Part shown: one piece after another, positions 37,416 to 49,372 of the stretch | How positions within the stretch are numbered: position 1 is the first letter of the stretch | Layout of the letters: every line of letters starts with the position of its first letter | Assembly (NCBI GenBank): GCA_000827495.1 | Contig: KN817598.1 | Location: 62,001-126,000, forward strand | Length of the DNA: 64,000 bases | Reading direction: 5' to 3' | From: Hypholoma sublateritium FD-334 SS-4 | Taxonomy: Eukaryota > Basidiomycota > Agaricomycetes > Agaricales > Strophariaceae | The notes under the pieces: model-generated | What the model was told of the DNA's origin: nothing | The model's input: only the letters and a program-made list of their open reading frames with translations | Database searches by the model: none | Position numbers and translations under genes: made by a program

Positions 37416-40258
37416 CGACATGTGTACTCCTAACTTCGACATTCTTTAATCTTTACGATGATACCAACATGCGTTCTTCCATGTTTTACAAGTTTCTGAT
37501 TCTGTATATCCACACTCCCTCTGATTGATAGACGGTTCTATCTGCTTTGTGCAACATTGTATTACCCTACAGCCCTCGCCTTAATTATTAATATGATAAA
37601 TTGAAAGCTGTACACGTTGGGTGTCTTGCTGGTTTTGATATATGACGCATGAAAGAATCTACACATTGACTATGATGTATGAAATCGCAGTCCATGCAGT
37701 TAGTTGTACGATGTGCTCCCGTGTGCGATGTTCCCCCCGCATCCCTTTTTAATCCATGACTGTAATTAGAATATCAGTGAAACTTGATGTCGATTTTAAG
37801 AAGTAATTGTACACTTATCCACAGCGTAGACAGGCTCTCGTGAGCACCCACATCCGCGCATCTTGAAACTGCCTATGTCAGGCAATAACATACACCTCGC
37901 CGGGATGTATTAGAAGGACCAAACTGCCATTTGATACCTTGACATCGTTTCATAATCATTTATTTCAGTGCCCTGACAATGCCCTGATGGGAGCTTGATA
38001 GCAAGGGCGTTCCTCAGGGCCGAATTTGATCCCACTGGCTCCAACAATCGCATGGCTCCATCAGAGCCGCGAACCCGATCCGCGATAAACAGAGAAAAAA
38101 ACAAGGCAGGCGGGTGGTAAGAGATTTGCATAACAGGCGAAAGCCCAGATTCTGGCTGAATGAAGAGCGACTCAATTCTGCGCCACTTGGCTTTGGGGCA
38201 GAATTTCACTCTGGACCACTCTCGTGCTTATAGATGGGTTTAATTTCAAATAGCTGCATCATTTGGTGATCAGCTTCCTTGATGCATCACTCTCTATGTG
38301 ATCACGTATATTTAGGCGGATGAAGTAACCTATGTGCCTATTTATAGTGCCAGGCTATCTCCAATCCTCAGAGAGAGCGTATTGTATGAGTTTACCCTGG
38401 ACTGACATACGCGCGGTATCGTCTTGCCCTCTTACACTGTAGCAAAGTCAAGGACACGGAAACATGTTGTAGGGTATTGAATCTCCAGTATAGTTACCTA
38501 GAGGAACGAACGGGTGAGAGGATTTATTTCAAGTGCAACATCTGCAACTTCTAGTCTGGGCGCTGATGTTTTGAGATTCTATTGCCTCTCAATAACTCTC
38601 ATGATTTTGAGCCGAGATACGAACCCATTTCCTTTCCTATCTCAGCAATGCTCGATCCTGCTCAGCCTGTAAGGGTGTGTGTAGCTCGATGAACGTGCAA
38701 GGCGTGGGTTTTATTTACGTGCCAGGGATTGGCATCTGGGCCACTTGAGAATTCGGTCGGCTCTAGAGATTAGAGATCGATCTCTCTGGGGAAAGTGTTG
38801 GGGGGGTCGGGAACGCGCAGGTATTCGACGTCTGCGCCTTATAAGCAATTAATTTACTTCATATGACATCACTTCGATGATCCTGGCCGCACTTATAGTA
38901 CATGCCCTCTATTTAGAGTACTCGTCAGCCCTTAAGACTTTAAATGTGTCCTGCAGCACGAATCTTGAGTTGTTCAAGTTGCAACTTGCTCGCGAACTAA
39001 ATCCGTCAGCTTGGCACAGCCATCGGCAGGCTCGGCAAAAAGGCGAGCGGACCTTGAAAAAGCGCCAAAGCTTTGCCAAGCATCCCCATATATGGTTATA
39101 CATGATCGGTCGTTTTTAGAACAATTCCCAAAGTGGGACTATCACTGTAACGGTTATGGAGGGGTCGATAAGTGAGTGACGAGCATCCACACTGCGCAAT
39201 ATTTATATTGTTTCCTTCTCCCGTCAGCTGACGGAACCTGATATCCAACTAAAGGCTCTAAAATTAAAGACCCAGGTGCAAGTTCGCCGTCGACTTCTGT
39301 GTCCAGATTTCTGTGATTATTTGGTATCATTCTGGTGACAATCTGGTGCGCATGACAGCGCTTGTAATCTCCCGTGGGACGAACATTCGAATGGCGATTG
39401 AAACTGTGCTTACACTCGCCCCGGGCGGGCACGTCGCACCCGACCGCAGTGCTCCGATACAGCACAGAATCGCTGCTCACAGCGTGGGGCCTGGGTTTCC
39501 ACCATATCTCGGGATTATGTGTGGAGGCTGCCTTCCCAGAGTGGAGGGAGATCGAGGTCCGGAAACTGCCCACAGTAGCGCACATCCTGGATTTATCCCG
39601 ACTTCTCGTCCCGGTGTATTTCAGGCCTCTTCTCTCCTCGTACCACTCGAATTGATCGCCCCTGGGCTGTGATCCAGTTTGGGGGGAGATCCCGGTAAGC
39701 CTGCTATTGTCAGCCAGGCATGACAATTACGTGAACCGATGGGTCCTCGGTCTGATATTTCGTCAGGCGACCTGCACGAAAACACGATTTTCCAGCGCGC
39801 TCTGATATTGAATTTTTTATAGTCTCCGACTGCGATAGAAAGGCAGCGTTCTATCTTCCATTCTTTCAGAAGCCAACGTGAGAAGGTTCTCAAAAAAAGT
39901 TCTGCGCTCAATTTGAGCACAATGGTAAAGAAGACCATTTAAGCAGTGCCGGGAACATTATTTACCACTTGTTTATGACATAAAAATACTAATTTTACAG
40001 GAATACCTGCGCAAATCTCCCTGCACGTTCTGATATAATTACCTTGTCAAACCAGCGACATGGAATTGGCGCGAATGATATGTTGCATGTCATCCCGCAT
40101 TCGTCAGGGCGCGACTTCCAATGCTGCGTGACACTCAGGTTCATGTGGGGAGGCTTCCCGCTATAAGTAATCTGATAGATCGCTGATCTGCATCCCTGGG
40201 GCGTTCACAGGCGTGCTGCCCCCCGCCGAGGCGCGCACGGCGGCACCGCCGTCACCAG
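37416..40258. other. Gene-poor 2.8-kb stretch
   Basis: The longest apparently empty stretch outside the F-box array. It is AT-rich to mixed. Frames on both strands (for example 39154-39726 minus and 39313-39672 plus) overlap each other antisense, with no domain and no splice support. I see no terminal repeats or transposase remnants. Confidence 0.5.
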
Positions 40259-40352
40259 TGCCCCATGGCCCAGTTGGCTAAGGCGTCCGACTGTTACCGA
40301 CTCGCAAGAGGCGCGCCATCGGGAGATCGAGAGTTCGAGCCTCTCTGGGGCA
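40259..40352 (+). tRNA. tRNA-Asn(GTT) with 21-nt intron
   Basis: The acceptor TGCCCCA pairs fully with TGGGGCA, the D arm contains GGCCCAGTTGGCTAAGG, and the T arm is GAGAG-TTCGAGC-CTCTC. The anticodon stem is TCCGA/TCGGG with loop C-T-GTT-A, then a 21-nt insertion (40298-40318) between positions 37 and 38. The mature length is 73 nt. A T run for Pol III termination follows within 12 nt. I considered other anticodons, but only GTT leaves a seven-base loop after the intron is removed. Confidence 0.92.
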
Positions 40353-41161
40353 GCTGCCTTTTTGCGCCGCCCGCCCACCAGATCGCCTCCGCGCGTGCTG
40401 AGTCCCAACTTGCGCCTCTGGGGAAACGCGTCCTTCCGGGAGTTCCATCCTGCCGGTGATCGTGTCAGACCGCCTACTTTGGGGGCGCGGTTCACACCTG
40501 CCTGTGCCCACTGGGAACGAGGCGGCCTACCTCCCCGCCACCACGCACACCCACCGCCCGCCCTGCGCCGCGAGATGGCTTCCTCTCGTTTTTTTGCGGT
40601 CACGGGCGCTTGCGGCGCTGCGTTCCCAGGCCAGACATAGGCGGGGCCAACGCTGTTATTTATGGCCGTGCTGGCCGTCTGCTATGAATAGCAGGGTGCC
40701 ACACGTGTAGTAGGATTAGCTGGGATCGCACATTGACACGCGTATTTACGGGCAGGGCTGCAGCCGCGCCGCGCCTCCCTAGCCCCAGCCAAGGGGATGC
40801 GAGGGGATGAAGCGGGCGGGAACCGACGTCGCTGCCCGCGTCCGCGTCCACCCGACCCACGCGAAGTGTCGCTGTTAAACGGCGCGCCTCGCATTGGCGC
40901 TCGTGGAGCATCATCCGCGGGCTCCCGACACCGTCCGGAAGATGAAATGCCCGAGCCTACAATCGCCTGTCAAAAATGCGCAATGCCCGAGCCCACACTC
41001 GCGTGTCAAAAATGCGCAATGAATATGCCGAATATGATTGGAAGAAAACAAGTAAAAAGAAAAACAACAATACATAGCGCGAGTGTGCATGCAGCAAGCA
41101 GCGCGGACGGGGTGGGTGCGGTGGGTGGGTATACACGACGATATGGCAATAAGTATAGCGG
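40353..41161. other. 3' flank of SET1, GC-rich then AT-rich
   Basis: Holds the SET1 3' region and a short tandem repeat. A 122-codon plus frame (40797-41165) runs antisense to the SET1 end and is not called. Confidence 0.5.
40946..41017 (+). repeat. Two tandem 36-bp units downstream of SET1
   Basis: Two adjacent 36-bp units beginning AATGCCCGAGCC and ending AAAAATGCGC differ at three positions. On the plus strand each would read as a 12-residue MPEPT-x-ACQKCA unit, but no gene is supported there. Confidence 0.75.
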
Positions 41162-44100
41162 CTAGTTCAGGAATCCGCGGCACTTGGCGGAGCCGCAGAG
41201 GCACGGGATCTTGTCCTGCTCGAAGGGGAAGTGGTAGTCTGCGCGGGCACGGCGTCAGTGGGCGCGCGGGCGGGCGGCGGGGGAGCGGCGTACCGTAGGT
41301 GATCTCGTCCCCGAGCTCGATGTCCTGCTTGGCGTAGATGACGATCTTCTTCTCGCCGCTGATCGTGATGATCTTGGCGGTGCAGTTCGGGTCGCACGAG
41401 TGGTTGATCAGCCGCCTGCGCGCAAGGTAAGTGAGCAACACACAAAGAAAAAAGCCGCCGCACGCACCCCAGATTCCCCTTCTTCGTCGCGTCGACGACG
41501 AGGTCCTCGTCGATGCGGAACAGGTAGCTGCTCCCGATGCCCTGGCGCTCATACGCCTTCTCGCGCTTGTCCGCGACCTGCGCGCGCACGACCTCGCCGA
41601 CGTACTCGATCACCATCTCCCCGCGCGCGACGCGCTCCATCGCGTACAGCCCCCAGTCGTGGATCGGCGAGCGCGCGAAGCGCAGGTGCTTCTTGCGCGT
41701 CTGCAGCTGGTTGAACTTGAACGACAGCTCGCCCGCGCCGCCGTCCCCGCGCGACAGCGCGACCGCGCGCTGCACCTGGTTCATCTCCTCGAGGCCCTGC
41801 GCGCGGCGCCGCGCCGTCGCGCGGTTCGAGCGCGACGACGCGACGTGCTGCGCGGGCGCGGCGTCGACCGCGGGCGCGGGGGCGGTCGCGGCGCGCGCCT
41901 GGTACTGCGCGACGTACGCGGCCTTTTCGGCGTGCGTGATGCGGTAGAAGCCCTCCGTGCGCGCGCTGCCCGTCGCGTGCGTGCGGAACGCGGGCCCCTC
42001 CGCCTGTACCGCCGCCGTTTGTGGCTCCGGCGCAGGCGGCGCCCCGCCGGCGAGCGCGAGCCGCGCGAAGTACACGTCCTCGTCGTCCGCGCAGAGTCCT
42101 GAAGCAAGCGGGTCGAGCGGGGGCGACGGCGCGCGCACGGGCGTCGGCGAGCGCGAGGGCACGGCCTCCTCCTCCTCGGGCACGACGCGCACCTCGACGA
42201 CGCGGGCGGCGCCCCTGCGCCCCTTCTTCGCGGGCTTGGGCTTGACGACCTTCTCTGGCGCCTTGAGCTTCTTCCGCGCGGGGCCCTCGTCCTCGCGCTC
42301 CGCCGACGCTGTGCGCTTGCGGTCGAGCGCGGCGGCGGCGAGCGCAAGCGCACGTGCGACGTCCGCTGCGTCCTCGTCCTCCGACTCCACGCCCGGCTCC
42401 TCCTCCTCCTCCTCCTCTTCCGGCGCGACGACCCGCCGGCGCTTCACAGGGCGCGCGCCCACCTCCTCCTCCACCTCTTCCTCCTCCTGAGCGACGACCT
42501 CCCTCTCCTCCGCCTTCTCCGCCGCCTTCTCCGCCGCCTTCTTCCTGAACGACAGCCCCTTCAGCCCCTTCCTCTCCTTCGTCCCGGCCCCCACACCCAC
42601 CCCCACCCCGCGCGTGTCCCACACGCCCCTAGCCTCCACCACCAGCCGCTTCAGCTCATGCCCAAGCAAGCGCTCCGCCACATCCCGCGCCAACCGCGCG
42701 CGCAGCTCCGCAATCAGCGCGGCCTGCGCAGCGGCGGCGAGCGCTTCTTGGGTCCACGCGGTGGGCGCGGCAGCGCGGGGGGGTAGGGGAGGGGGGTGCA
42801 CGGTGAGGGTGACGGACTGCATGGCCAGCTGCTTGGACCCGAGGAGGGCGGTGGCGCGGTGCGCGGGGCCGGCTTTGGGGAAGGTGATGTATAATGCGGC
42901 GTGGTCGCGCAGGACCTGTCCCGTCGTTCGTTAGCGCACCGGTGCGGTAAGATGAAGATGAAGCAGGCGGCAGAGGGGGGTATGTATACACCCCACCCAT
43001 GAAAGACCACAGACAAAGAAACCCCTTAACAAAGACCCAAACGCACCTGGTCCACCACGAACCCATCAAAGAACGCGCGCACGTCCGCCTCCTGCACGCC
43101 CGCCACCAGCTGCGCGCTGCCCTGCACCTGCACATGGTCGAACCCGTTCTGCGCCAGCGCGCGGAGCACCGCCTCTCTGTCCCGTAACCTCTCCTCTGCG
43201 CTCTTCCCTGCGCGCCCCCCACCCCCCACCGCGGGCGACGCGGACCGCGAGCGCACACCCGCGCCCTCGTCCGCGAACGCGTCGTACTTCACCAGCGGGC
43301 GGCCCCTCACCCCCGCCGCGCCAGAACCCACAGCGCCGACACCCGCAGTGGAGGCGGGCCCGCGCGGCCGGCGCTGCGTGCGCAGCCGCGCGACGGCCCG
43401 CGCGCGCTCGAGCGCGAGCGCCGCCTCGTCGGGCGTCGGCGCCTCGGGGCCCTTCGCGCCGTCCGCTGTGGGCTTGGGCGGCAGCGCGGGCTTCGCGGGC
43501 AGCGTGCTCGGCGGGGCGGGGAGCGCCGGCGCCGTCGTCGCTGGCGTCTTCGTGCTCGAACTCGCGCTTGAGCCCGCGGGTGCGTTCGCGCCTCCCGCGG
43601 CGGGGGCGGGCTTACGCGCCGGCGCCGGGCTATCCCCATACGGCGTCCCCGACGCATCGCGCGCGCTCGTACTAGCAGTGCCCGTCGCAGGCGTCATCGC
43701 CCCCCGTCTCTTCTCCTCCCTCTCCCTCTTCTTCCGCTCCTCCACCTCCCTCAACACGCCCCGCAGCCTTCCCCCATCCCCATCAAACACCACGCGCCAC
43801 TCCTCCTCCCCCGCCCCGCCGCCAGTAATATGCACCCCCGCCGTGCGCAGCAGCCCGCCGCGGCGCCCATGCTCGCGCTCGACGCACCGCTTCGCCTCCG
43901 CGTGGGACGGGTATTTGAGGTGGAGGACGCCGAGCGCGGAGCCGGTGGCGGGGTCGATCTGCGGCTCGAAGGCGAGGAGCGCGCCGTAAGAGGAGAAGGC
44001 GCGGCGCAGGGCGGCGGTGGGCGTGAGCGGCGAGATGCCGGTGACGAGCACGGCGGTGGGCGGGGGCGGGCCGGTGGAGTTCTCGTCGTACTATCCTCCA

Positions 44101-45879
44101 GCGCGTCAGCACACACGCGCAAGCACACAATAGGAGGAAGAAGAAACGCACCGTGTACTCGGGAACGAGCACGAACTCCGCCCTTCCCCCACGCAACACC
44201 ACCGGGCGCCGCACGCCCCTCTCCCCCCTCGGGTCCCGCACAACCGGCACATCCTCCCTGAACCCCTCCGGTCCCACCACCGCACTCACCCCCCCGGCCG
44301 TGCGCACGAGCACCTCGCGCCCCCTGCCCTTCCCGCGCACGCGGTCCGCGAGGACGCCCGGCTCCGCGTGCGCGCGCAGGTGCTCGATCAGCTGGCGGTA
44401 GTACGCGCCGCTGCGCGTCTGCGGGTACACGAGCGGCGGCGGGTACGCGGACGCGCTCGCGCCTGCCGGCGCGTCGAGCGCGGGGTCGTAGAGGACCTTG
44501 TACGTCGTCGCGTGCGCGAGCGCCGCGGGCGGCGGGGGCCATGCGGGGCGCGCGGGCGGCGGGTGTTTTGGCGCGGGTGGCGGGGAAGGCGCGCGGTGCG
44601 GTGGGGGGGAGGGGTGTCGGTGTTGTGGGGAGGGGTGTCGGTGTTGGGGCGGGTGGTGGTGGTGGTGTGGGGGCGATGATTGTCTGGGCGGGGGCGACGC
44701 CGCGCGCGCGCGGTGCCGCGGCTCGCGCGAGTGCGTGCGCGTCTTCCACGCGGCGGGCGAGGAGGGCCGGCGCGGCAGCGAGAGGTCGCGCACGGGCGAC
44801 GGCGCGCGGGGCGGCGGCGGCGGCGTCCATGCGGTCGGGGGCGACGGGCGCGGCGGCAGCGGCGCGCTGGCCTCGCGCCGCGGCGGCAGTGGGATTTGCT
44901 GCTGTTGTTGATGCTGCTGATGTCGATCTTGATGTTGATGTTGTTGAGATGGTGGTGGAGGTGGAGGCGAAGGCGAAGGCGGCAGCGGCGAAGCCGCCGA
45001 TTTTTGGTCGACTGGCGGGGGTGGTGGTGGTGATGCTGTCGGCGGCGGCGGCGGCGGTGCCTCGCTCGGGGGTGGTGGCGGCAAAAAAGGCGTCCGCGGG
45101 GGTGATGGCTGTTTTTCTGGGGGCGGTGGAGGCGGCGGCGGGGGCTGGGTCGTCGGTGGTGGTGGTGGTGGCTGTATTGATGGCGGTGGTGATGGCGGCG
45201 GCGGTGGTGGCTCGATCGTCGGCGGCGGCGGAGGCGGCGATGCTGGTGGTTGTGTCGGCGGCGGTGGTGGAGGCGAAGGCGGTGGCTGGCTCGGCGGCGG
45301 TGGGGGCGGCGGCGGGGGCGGCTGGGCCGTCGGCTGCGGTGGCTGCGTCGTCGTCGTCAGCAGCGACGGCGGCGGCGGCGGCAGCTCGACCCGATCGAGG
45401 ACCCGAGGCTGAATCGCAATATGCACCGACGCCCTGTCCTGCTTCAGCTCCCCGTGCTGCTGCTGCTGCTGCTGCGCCTGCGGCTGTGGCGACCCCGCGC
45501 GCTCGCCGTCCCTCCCAGCGCCGGCGCCCGCCTGCCAGCTCGCGCGGCCCTGCCCCGAAAAAAAACGCACGTCAGCGATCTGCCCGCGCCCCCGGGCGGG
45601 GGCTGCACTCACCACCACGGGCGGCGGCGCCCGCCCCGCCTGGGGTCCGTACGGCGGCTTGTTGCCGGGCGGCGGGCGGGGGGCGGCGGCGAGGAGGCTG
45701 CGCGGCCCCGTCGGGGGCGTGGCGCCGATCCTGCTCCCCGGGTGCTGCGGCGTCGGTGCTGGGGCGGGGCGCGGCAGCTGCGGCGGCGGGTGGTTGGGGT
45801 GGTGCACGGACGGCGGCGGCGGCGGCGGGTGGGCGCCGAGCAGCGCGCGCGGGCCTTTGGGGGGGGCCTTGCCCGACAT
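41162..45879 (-). CDS. SET1: Histone H3 lysine-4 methyltransferase Set1 (COMPASS catalytic subunit)
   Basis: Catalytic subunit of COMPASS; methylates H3K4 at active genes. Six exons were read: 45879-45613, 45549-44152, 44090-43047, 42915-41468, 41415-41294 and 41238-41162. They are in phase and give 1451 aa. Residues 1-400 are dominated by long polyproline runs plus Gln and His repeats. A degenerate DPR box follows ([11 protein letters not shown]; other Set1 proteins have DPRK). An RRM starts near residue 560 ([19 protein letters not shown]). Acidic Glu runs and basic patches precede the N-SET ([19 protein letters not shown]). The SET domain is canonical: [68 protein letters not shown]. It ends with post-[16 protein letters not shown]. 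The start codon abuts the repeat array. Confidence 0.95.
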
Positions 45880-45924
45880 CGATGCTGGTGGCAGGAGGCA
45901 AGCGCTGGCTGGCTGGCGGCGGCA

Positions 45925-46140
45925 CGCCGCGCCAAACAACGCCCATCATTCCCTTGCCCGCGACCACCACCACCCCCCGGCGTCGACGACACGTAATGCC
46001 CAGCCCCGGCGCATGCATGCGCCCGGGCATCACGAAAATCGCCCGCCACGAGGGCGGGCATACGTACGCGGCGGTACGACCCTCGGCGGAGCACCCTAAT
46101 ACAGCACAGCACGCTGCTGGGCTCAGCACAAAGCTCCCAG
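45925..46140 (+). repeat. R1 repeat copy 1 (against the SET1 5' end)
   Basis: Shares with the other R1 copies the blocks GCCAAACAACGCCCATCA, CCCGCGACCACCACCACC, ATCACGAAAATCGCCCG and ACGAGGGCGGGC, then TACGTACGCGG and AATACAGCACAG. It starts 46 bp upstream of the SET1 start codon and has no F-box gene on its left, unlike the other three copies. Confidence 0.8.
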
Positions 46141-46580
46141 CAGACGCCAAAGTACCCCAGTTGGCCCTCTTCCAGCGATCCCAGCACCCCATACCTCCGA
46201 ATCAGGGCCCCGTAACGTCAACCATCACCCCATGGGCATCCAGCACGCCAAAAACGCCGTCGATGGCGATGACAGCGGGCATGCACAGCGCACGGGCCAT
46301 GCGCATCGGCCTAGCACCAGCGATGACGGCCAACACCGTCCGACGACGGCACGGCGAAGTCGAGCACAGCACTGCACGCACAGCACATTCACCGCCAGCC
46401 CACACACCCCGGCCGCCAACCGACGCATCCACAGCCCTTCCTTGGCTATCCAAGCGCATATACCCACTCATGCCACAGGCGCACCTTCTCGCAGCCACCT
46501 TCTCGCAGCCACACCCCACTTGGGCACAGGCGGAGGCGCCCAGCAGACACCGGACGGACAGATATCCCCCAGCTCGATCG

Positions 46581-49105
46581 TGCGGATCCTCGACTCGGAC
46601 TCTAAATAGCTAAAAATCAACCGATCAGCCGATCAGACAATAATCAGACGCGAATAGACGGCCGAAGGCGCCAGAATACATATGTATCTCGAGGGCTGCG
46701 CACAGCTGGAAGATGCGCCCCGACGCCTCTTTTTCTATCGCTTTCGCGCTCGCTTTCGCATTTTCTCAGCGCGCGATCCACCCACCACTCGCGCCCCCGC
46801 CGCGCCTCCATCACCGCACCGCCCATCCACGTGCATATACCCCCCCCTCTCGAGCGCGCGCCGGCACAGACGGCGTGCACGGGCGGACGGATACGTATCG
46901 CGCGTCCCGGCTCGTCTCGGGCGTCGAGTGTGGGATAGCGCGCCTCCTCGATTCAAGCCAATCGCTCGAGCAGGCGATCAGACAACCAGCGAATAGACGG
47001 CAGAGGTATCGTATCTCAACTGCAGAGCGGCATTTCGCGGGCAGGCGGGCATCTCGAGGGCATGCAGGCGGGCGGGGCGCAGGCTGCAGCCGGGTGTGTA
47101 CGGCACGGCCCACATGCACCGCGTACTTACCGCCAGCCGTCATCCCATGGACGTCCAGCACCACCAAAAACGCCTGCCAGCGGCCACGCACCGACAGCGG
47201 CGCACGGGTCACGCGGACATGGCGCGCAACGCCCCGACGAAGGCACGGGCGCGTCGAGCACCGCACAGCACCCGCGTCCATCGTGCCGCAGCACAACCGA
47301 CGCACGCAGCCACCCACAGCCCTCTGAATCCCATGCCACACACACACACACACTCCAATCACGCGCATACGCCGCCTCGCCGTACCCTGTCCATGTCGCC
47401 TCGCAGCCACATGCGTCGCAGCGCGGCGATACCCTTCGAGCGCCCGGGCGCAGACGGACGAATGGAGAGATATCACCCCGTGCGGATACTTGATTCCCGC
47501 TCAGCCAACCGAATCAAATGCGCAGACGCGAATAACACGCAGACGCGGATGACGGCCGAAGGCGCGCAGCGGAAGACGCAAGACAAGACCTCCGCCTTTC
47601 TCTCTCTTTTGCTTTCCTCCTTTGTTCTCTTTCGCTACACGCCGCACCGCCAGCCCACTTTCGCACCGCCTTCTCCACCGCCTCATCACCGCACCGCTTC
47701 CATCATCCCCAGGACGCAGAGCACCTACACACAACGCACCGTCGACCAGACGCGAGGAGCGCTTGTTGCCGACGTCTTCCTAGACAGGGAGGGCGCGCTG
47801 ATGGGCAGGACAATCCCCGCTCATTTACCCGCCTATGCCGCAGGGCGCCTGCTCGCAGCGACACCCCTTGAGCGTCCGGGCCGCAGACGCTCGACGGACG
47901 GGCGGATAGATAGATAGATACCACCTGCGGATCCTCGGTGATGGCTACGATAATCGATCTGGCGATCATACAGGGCGGAAGGCGGCGGAGGCGGTGGAAG
48001 GCGGGGCGCGTATCTCGGGCAGGCGGGCGGGTATGTCGAGGGTGGGCAGGCAGGGGCGTAGGCTGGGATCGGGTGTGTGCGGCGCTGGGAGGTGCAGCAT
48101 TCGCTTTCTCTGCGCGCGCCGCATCGGCGGCCCACTTTCGCGCTGGCGTTTTTGGCGCCTCAGCATCAGATTCATATCAGGGCGCGCTGGACTCGGCGGC
48201 GCTTCTTTCGTGTCTTTGTTCGGCGAGCGGGTTAGCTGGGTGGGCGCGCGGATGGACAAGGACCGGACGGGCACAAGGACGAGGACAACGCCGGATGCCT
48301 GTGCGGAGTATGGGGTGGCGTCGCGCTTCAGCCTGTACATCGCGCCGGCCCAGTCCTGCACGCCGCGCCAGCCCCGGGTGTGTTGCCACGCAAGCCGCGG
48401 TAGGAGGAGCACGACGCGCGCCATGCGTGCATGCGACATTGCCCGCGCGCGCCTGGCGTACATCGACACGCACGTACGATGCGGCACGCGCATTGCGGAC
48501 GTCGAACCGCCCGCCGCTCCGGCGCCAGGCGACTCGCTGCACGCGCGGCCCGGCCCAATGCGCTCGCTTTCGATCCCGCCCTACTTTTATTCCACGCATG
48601 CACCCACCCGCCGCCCTCGCGTGTACAGACCATATGTACACTCGCTCGACGCTGCCCGTGGGGGTCATAGACTTAGCTGAGTCGATCGCGAATGGACGCA
48701 GTGGGCGCGCTGCAACAGGCGAAGGATGCAGGCAGATATCGCTCTTCCCGTCTCGTGTGTCAAAGCGACAGCGCACCTCCTCGATTCCAGCCAAATCGAT
48801 GAAACAACTAGACGCGAACGGACGGCGGAGGCGGTGGGACGGGCATCTCGGGAAGGTGCGCAGGCCGAGATGTACGTACATACGGCGCTGGGAAGTGCAC
48901 GACGCCTCTCGCTTTCAAGTTCGCTTTCTACACGCGCGCCGCGCCGCATCGCCAGCCCCCTTTCGCGTCGGCTTTTCTGTCGCCTCGGCCTCCAGCGTCA
49001 TTTCAGGAGCGCGCTGCGCCGCGCCGGCGGCGCTTTTTTCCTATCTTTTCTATGCGAGCAGGTTGGCTAGGGTGGGCGGGCAGACGGACAACGACAACGA
49101 TTCTA
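46581..49105 (+). repeat. R2 repeat units, five copies
   Basis: A core of the form TGCGGATCCTCGATTC, then AATCGATC and CAGACGCGAATAGACGGC, recurs at about 46581-46670, 46939-47007, 47481-47565, 47924-47990 and 48772-48830. A partial copy lies at 48663-48710. Each core is followed by GC-rich sequence of variable length. The last two units match each other over a further 300 bp and are spaced about 850 bp apart. Confidence 0.7.
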
Positions 49106-49163
49106 AGTAGTTCTTATATATGCATGCGATAGCTCTCGATTTTTGTTAGAATATCTACCCAGA

Positions 49164-49372
49164 GCTATTTTGCCTTAAGAACGCTCACGTAATCATTCCT
49201 CACGGCCCGTGGCTTCGCTTGTACTTAAAACGCTTAAAACGCTTCTTCATCGACATCGATCATCCATTTACCCTTCAAACTCACTAGGGCAGGATAAACG
49301 CCAGCGATTCGAGACTGTGCAACTTATCTCAACAATTCTAACGATAGGAACTCGATAGCACCCGTCGTGGCA
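49164..49372 (+). promoter_or_regulatory. Shared F-box promoter module, FbxA copy
   Basis: Contains TTTTGCCTTAAGAACG (just before the CACGTAATCA stretch), CATCGACATCGATCATCC, CACTAGGGCAGGATAAAC, GATTCGAGACTGTGC and CTTATCTCAACAATTCT. All recur at matching spacing before FbxB, FbxC and FbxD. Confidence 0.7.

Larger units (their letters stand above)
45880..49372. other. GC-rich repeat-filled spacer between SET1 and FbxA
   Basis: Very GC-rich. It must contain the SET1 promoter at its left edge and the FbxA promoter at its right. Long open frames on both strands (for example 47096-47917 plus) reflect high GC, not genes: they overlap each other in several frames and have low-complexity Arg/Ala/Pro/His content. 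The region contains R1 at its left end and at least five R2 units. A 200-bp segment at 48085-48290 recurs diverged at 48890-49105. Microsatellites are (GATA)n near 47905-47920 and (CA)n near 47337-47353. Confidence 0.6.

Noticed and set aside
39154..39938. Minus-strand frames of 105 and 190 codons in the gene-poor stretch
   Set aside because: They overlap plus-strand frames of similar length, share no family features and show no consistent splice signals.
44541..46613. 690-codon plus-strand frame antisense to SET1
   Set aside because: It is the mirror of the proline-codon repeats of SET1 exon 2 (CCN becomes GGN or GCN on the other strand) and has no domain of its own.
47096..47917. 273-codon plus-strand frame in the GC-rich spacer
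   Set aside because: Composition is Arg/His/Thr/Ala low complexity, several frames on both strands are open over the same bases, and it is crossed by R2 repeat units. High GC explains the lack of stops.
47904..47922. GATA microsatellite considered as a regulatory GATA-factor cluster
   Set aside because: A simple tandem repeat inside a repeat-filled spacer, with no gene start close enough to support a regulatory role.
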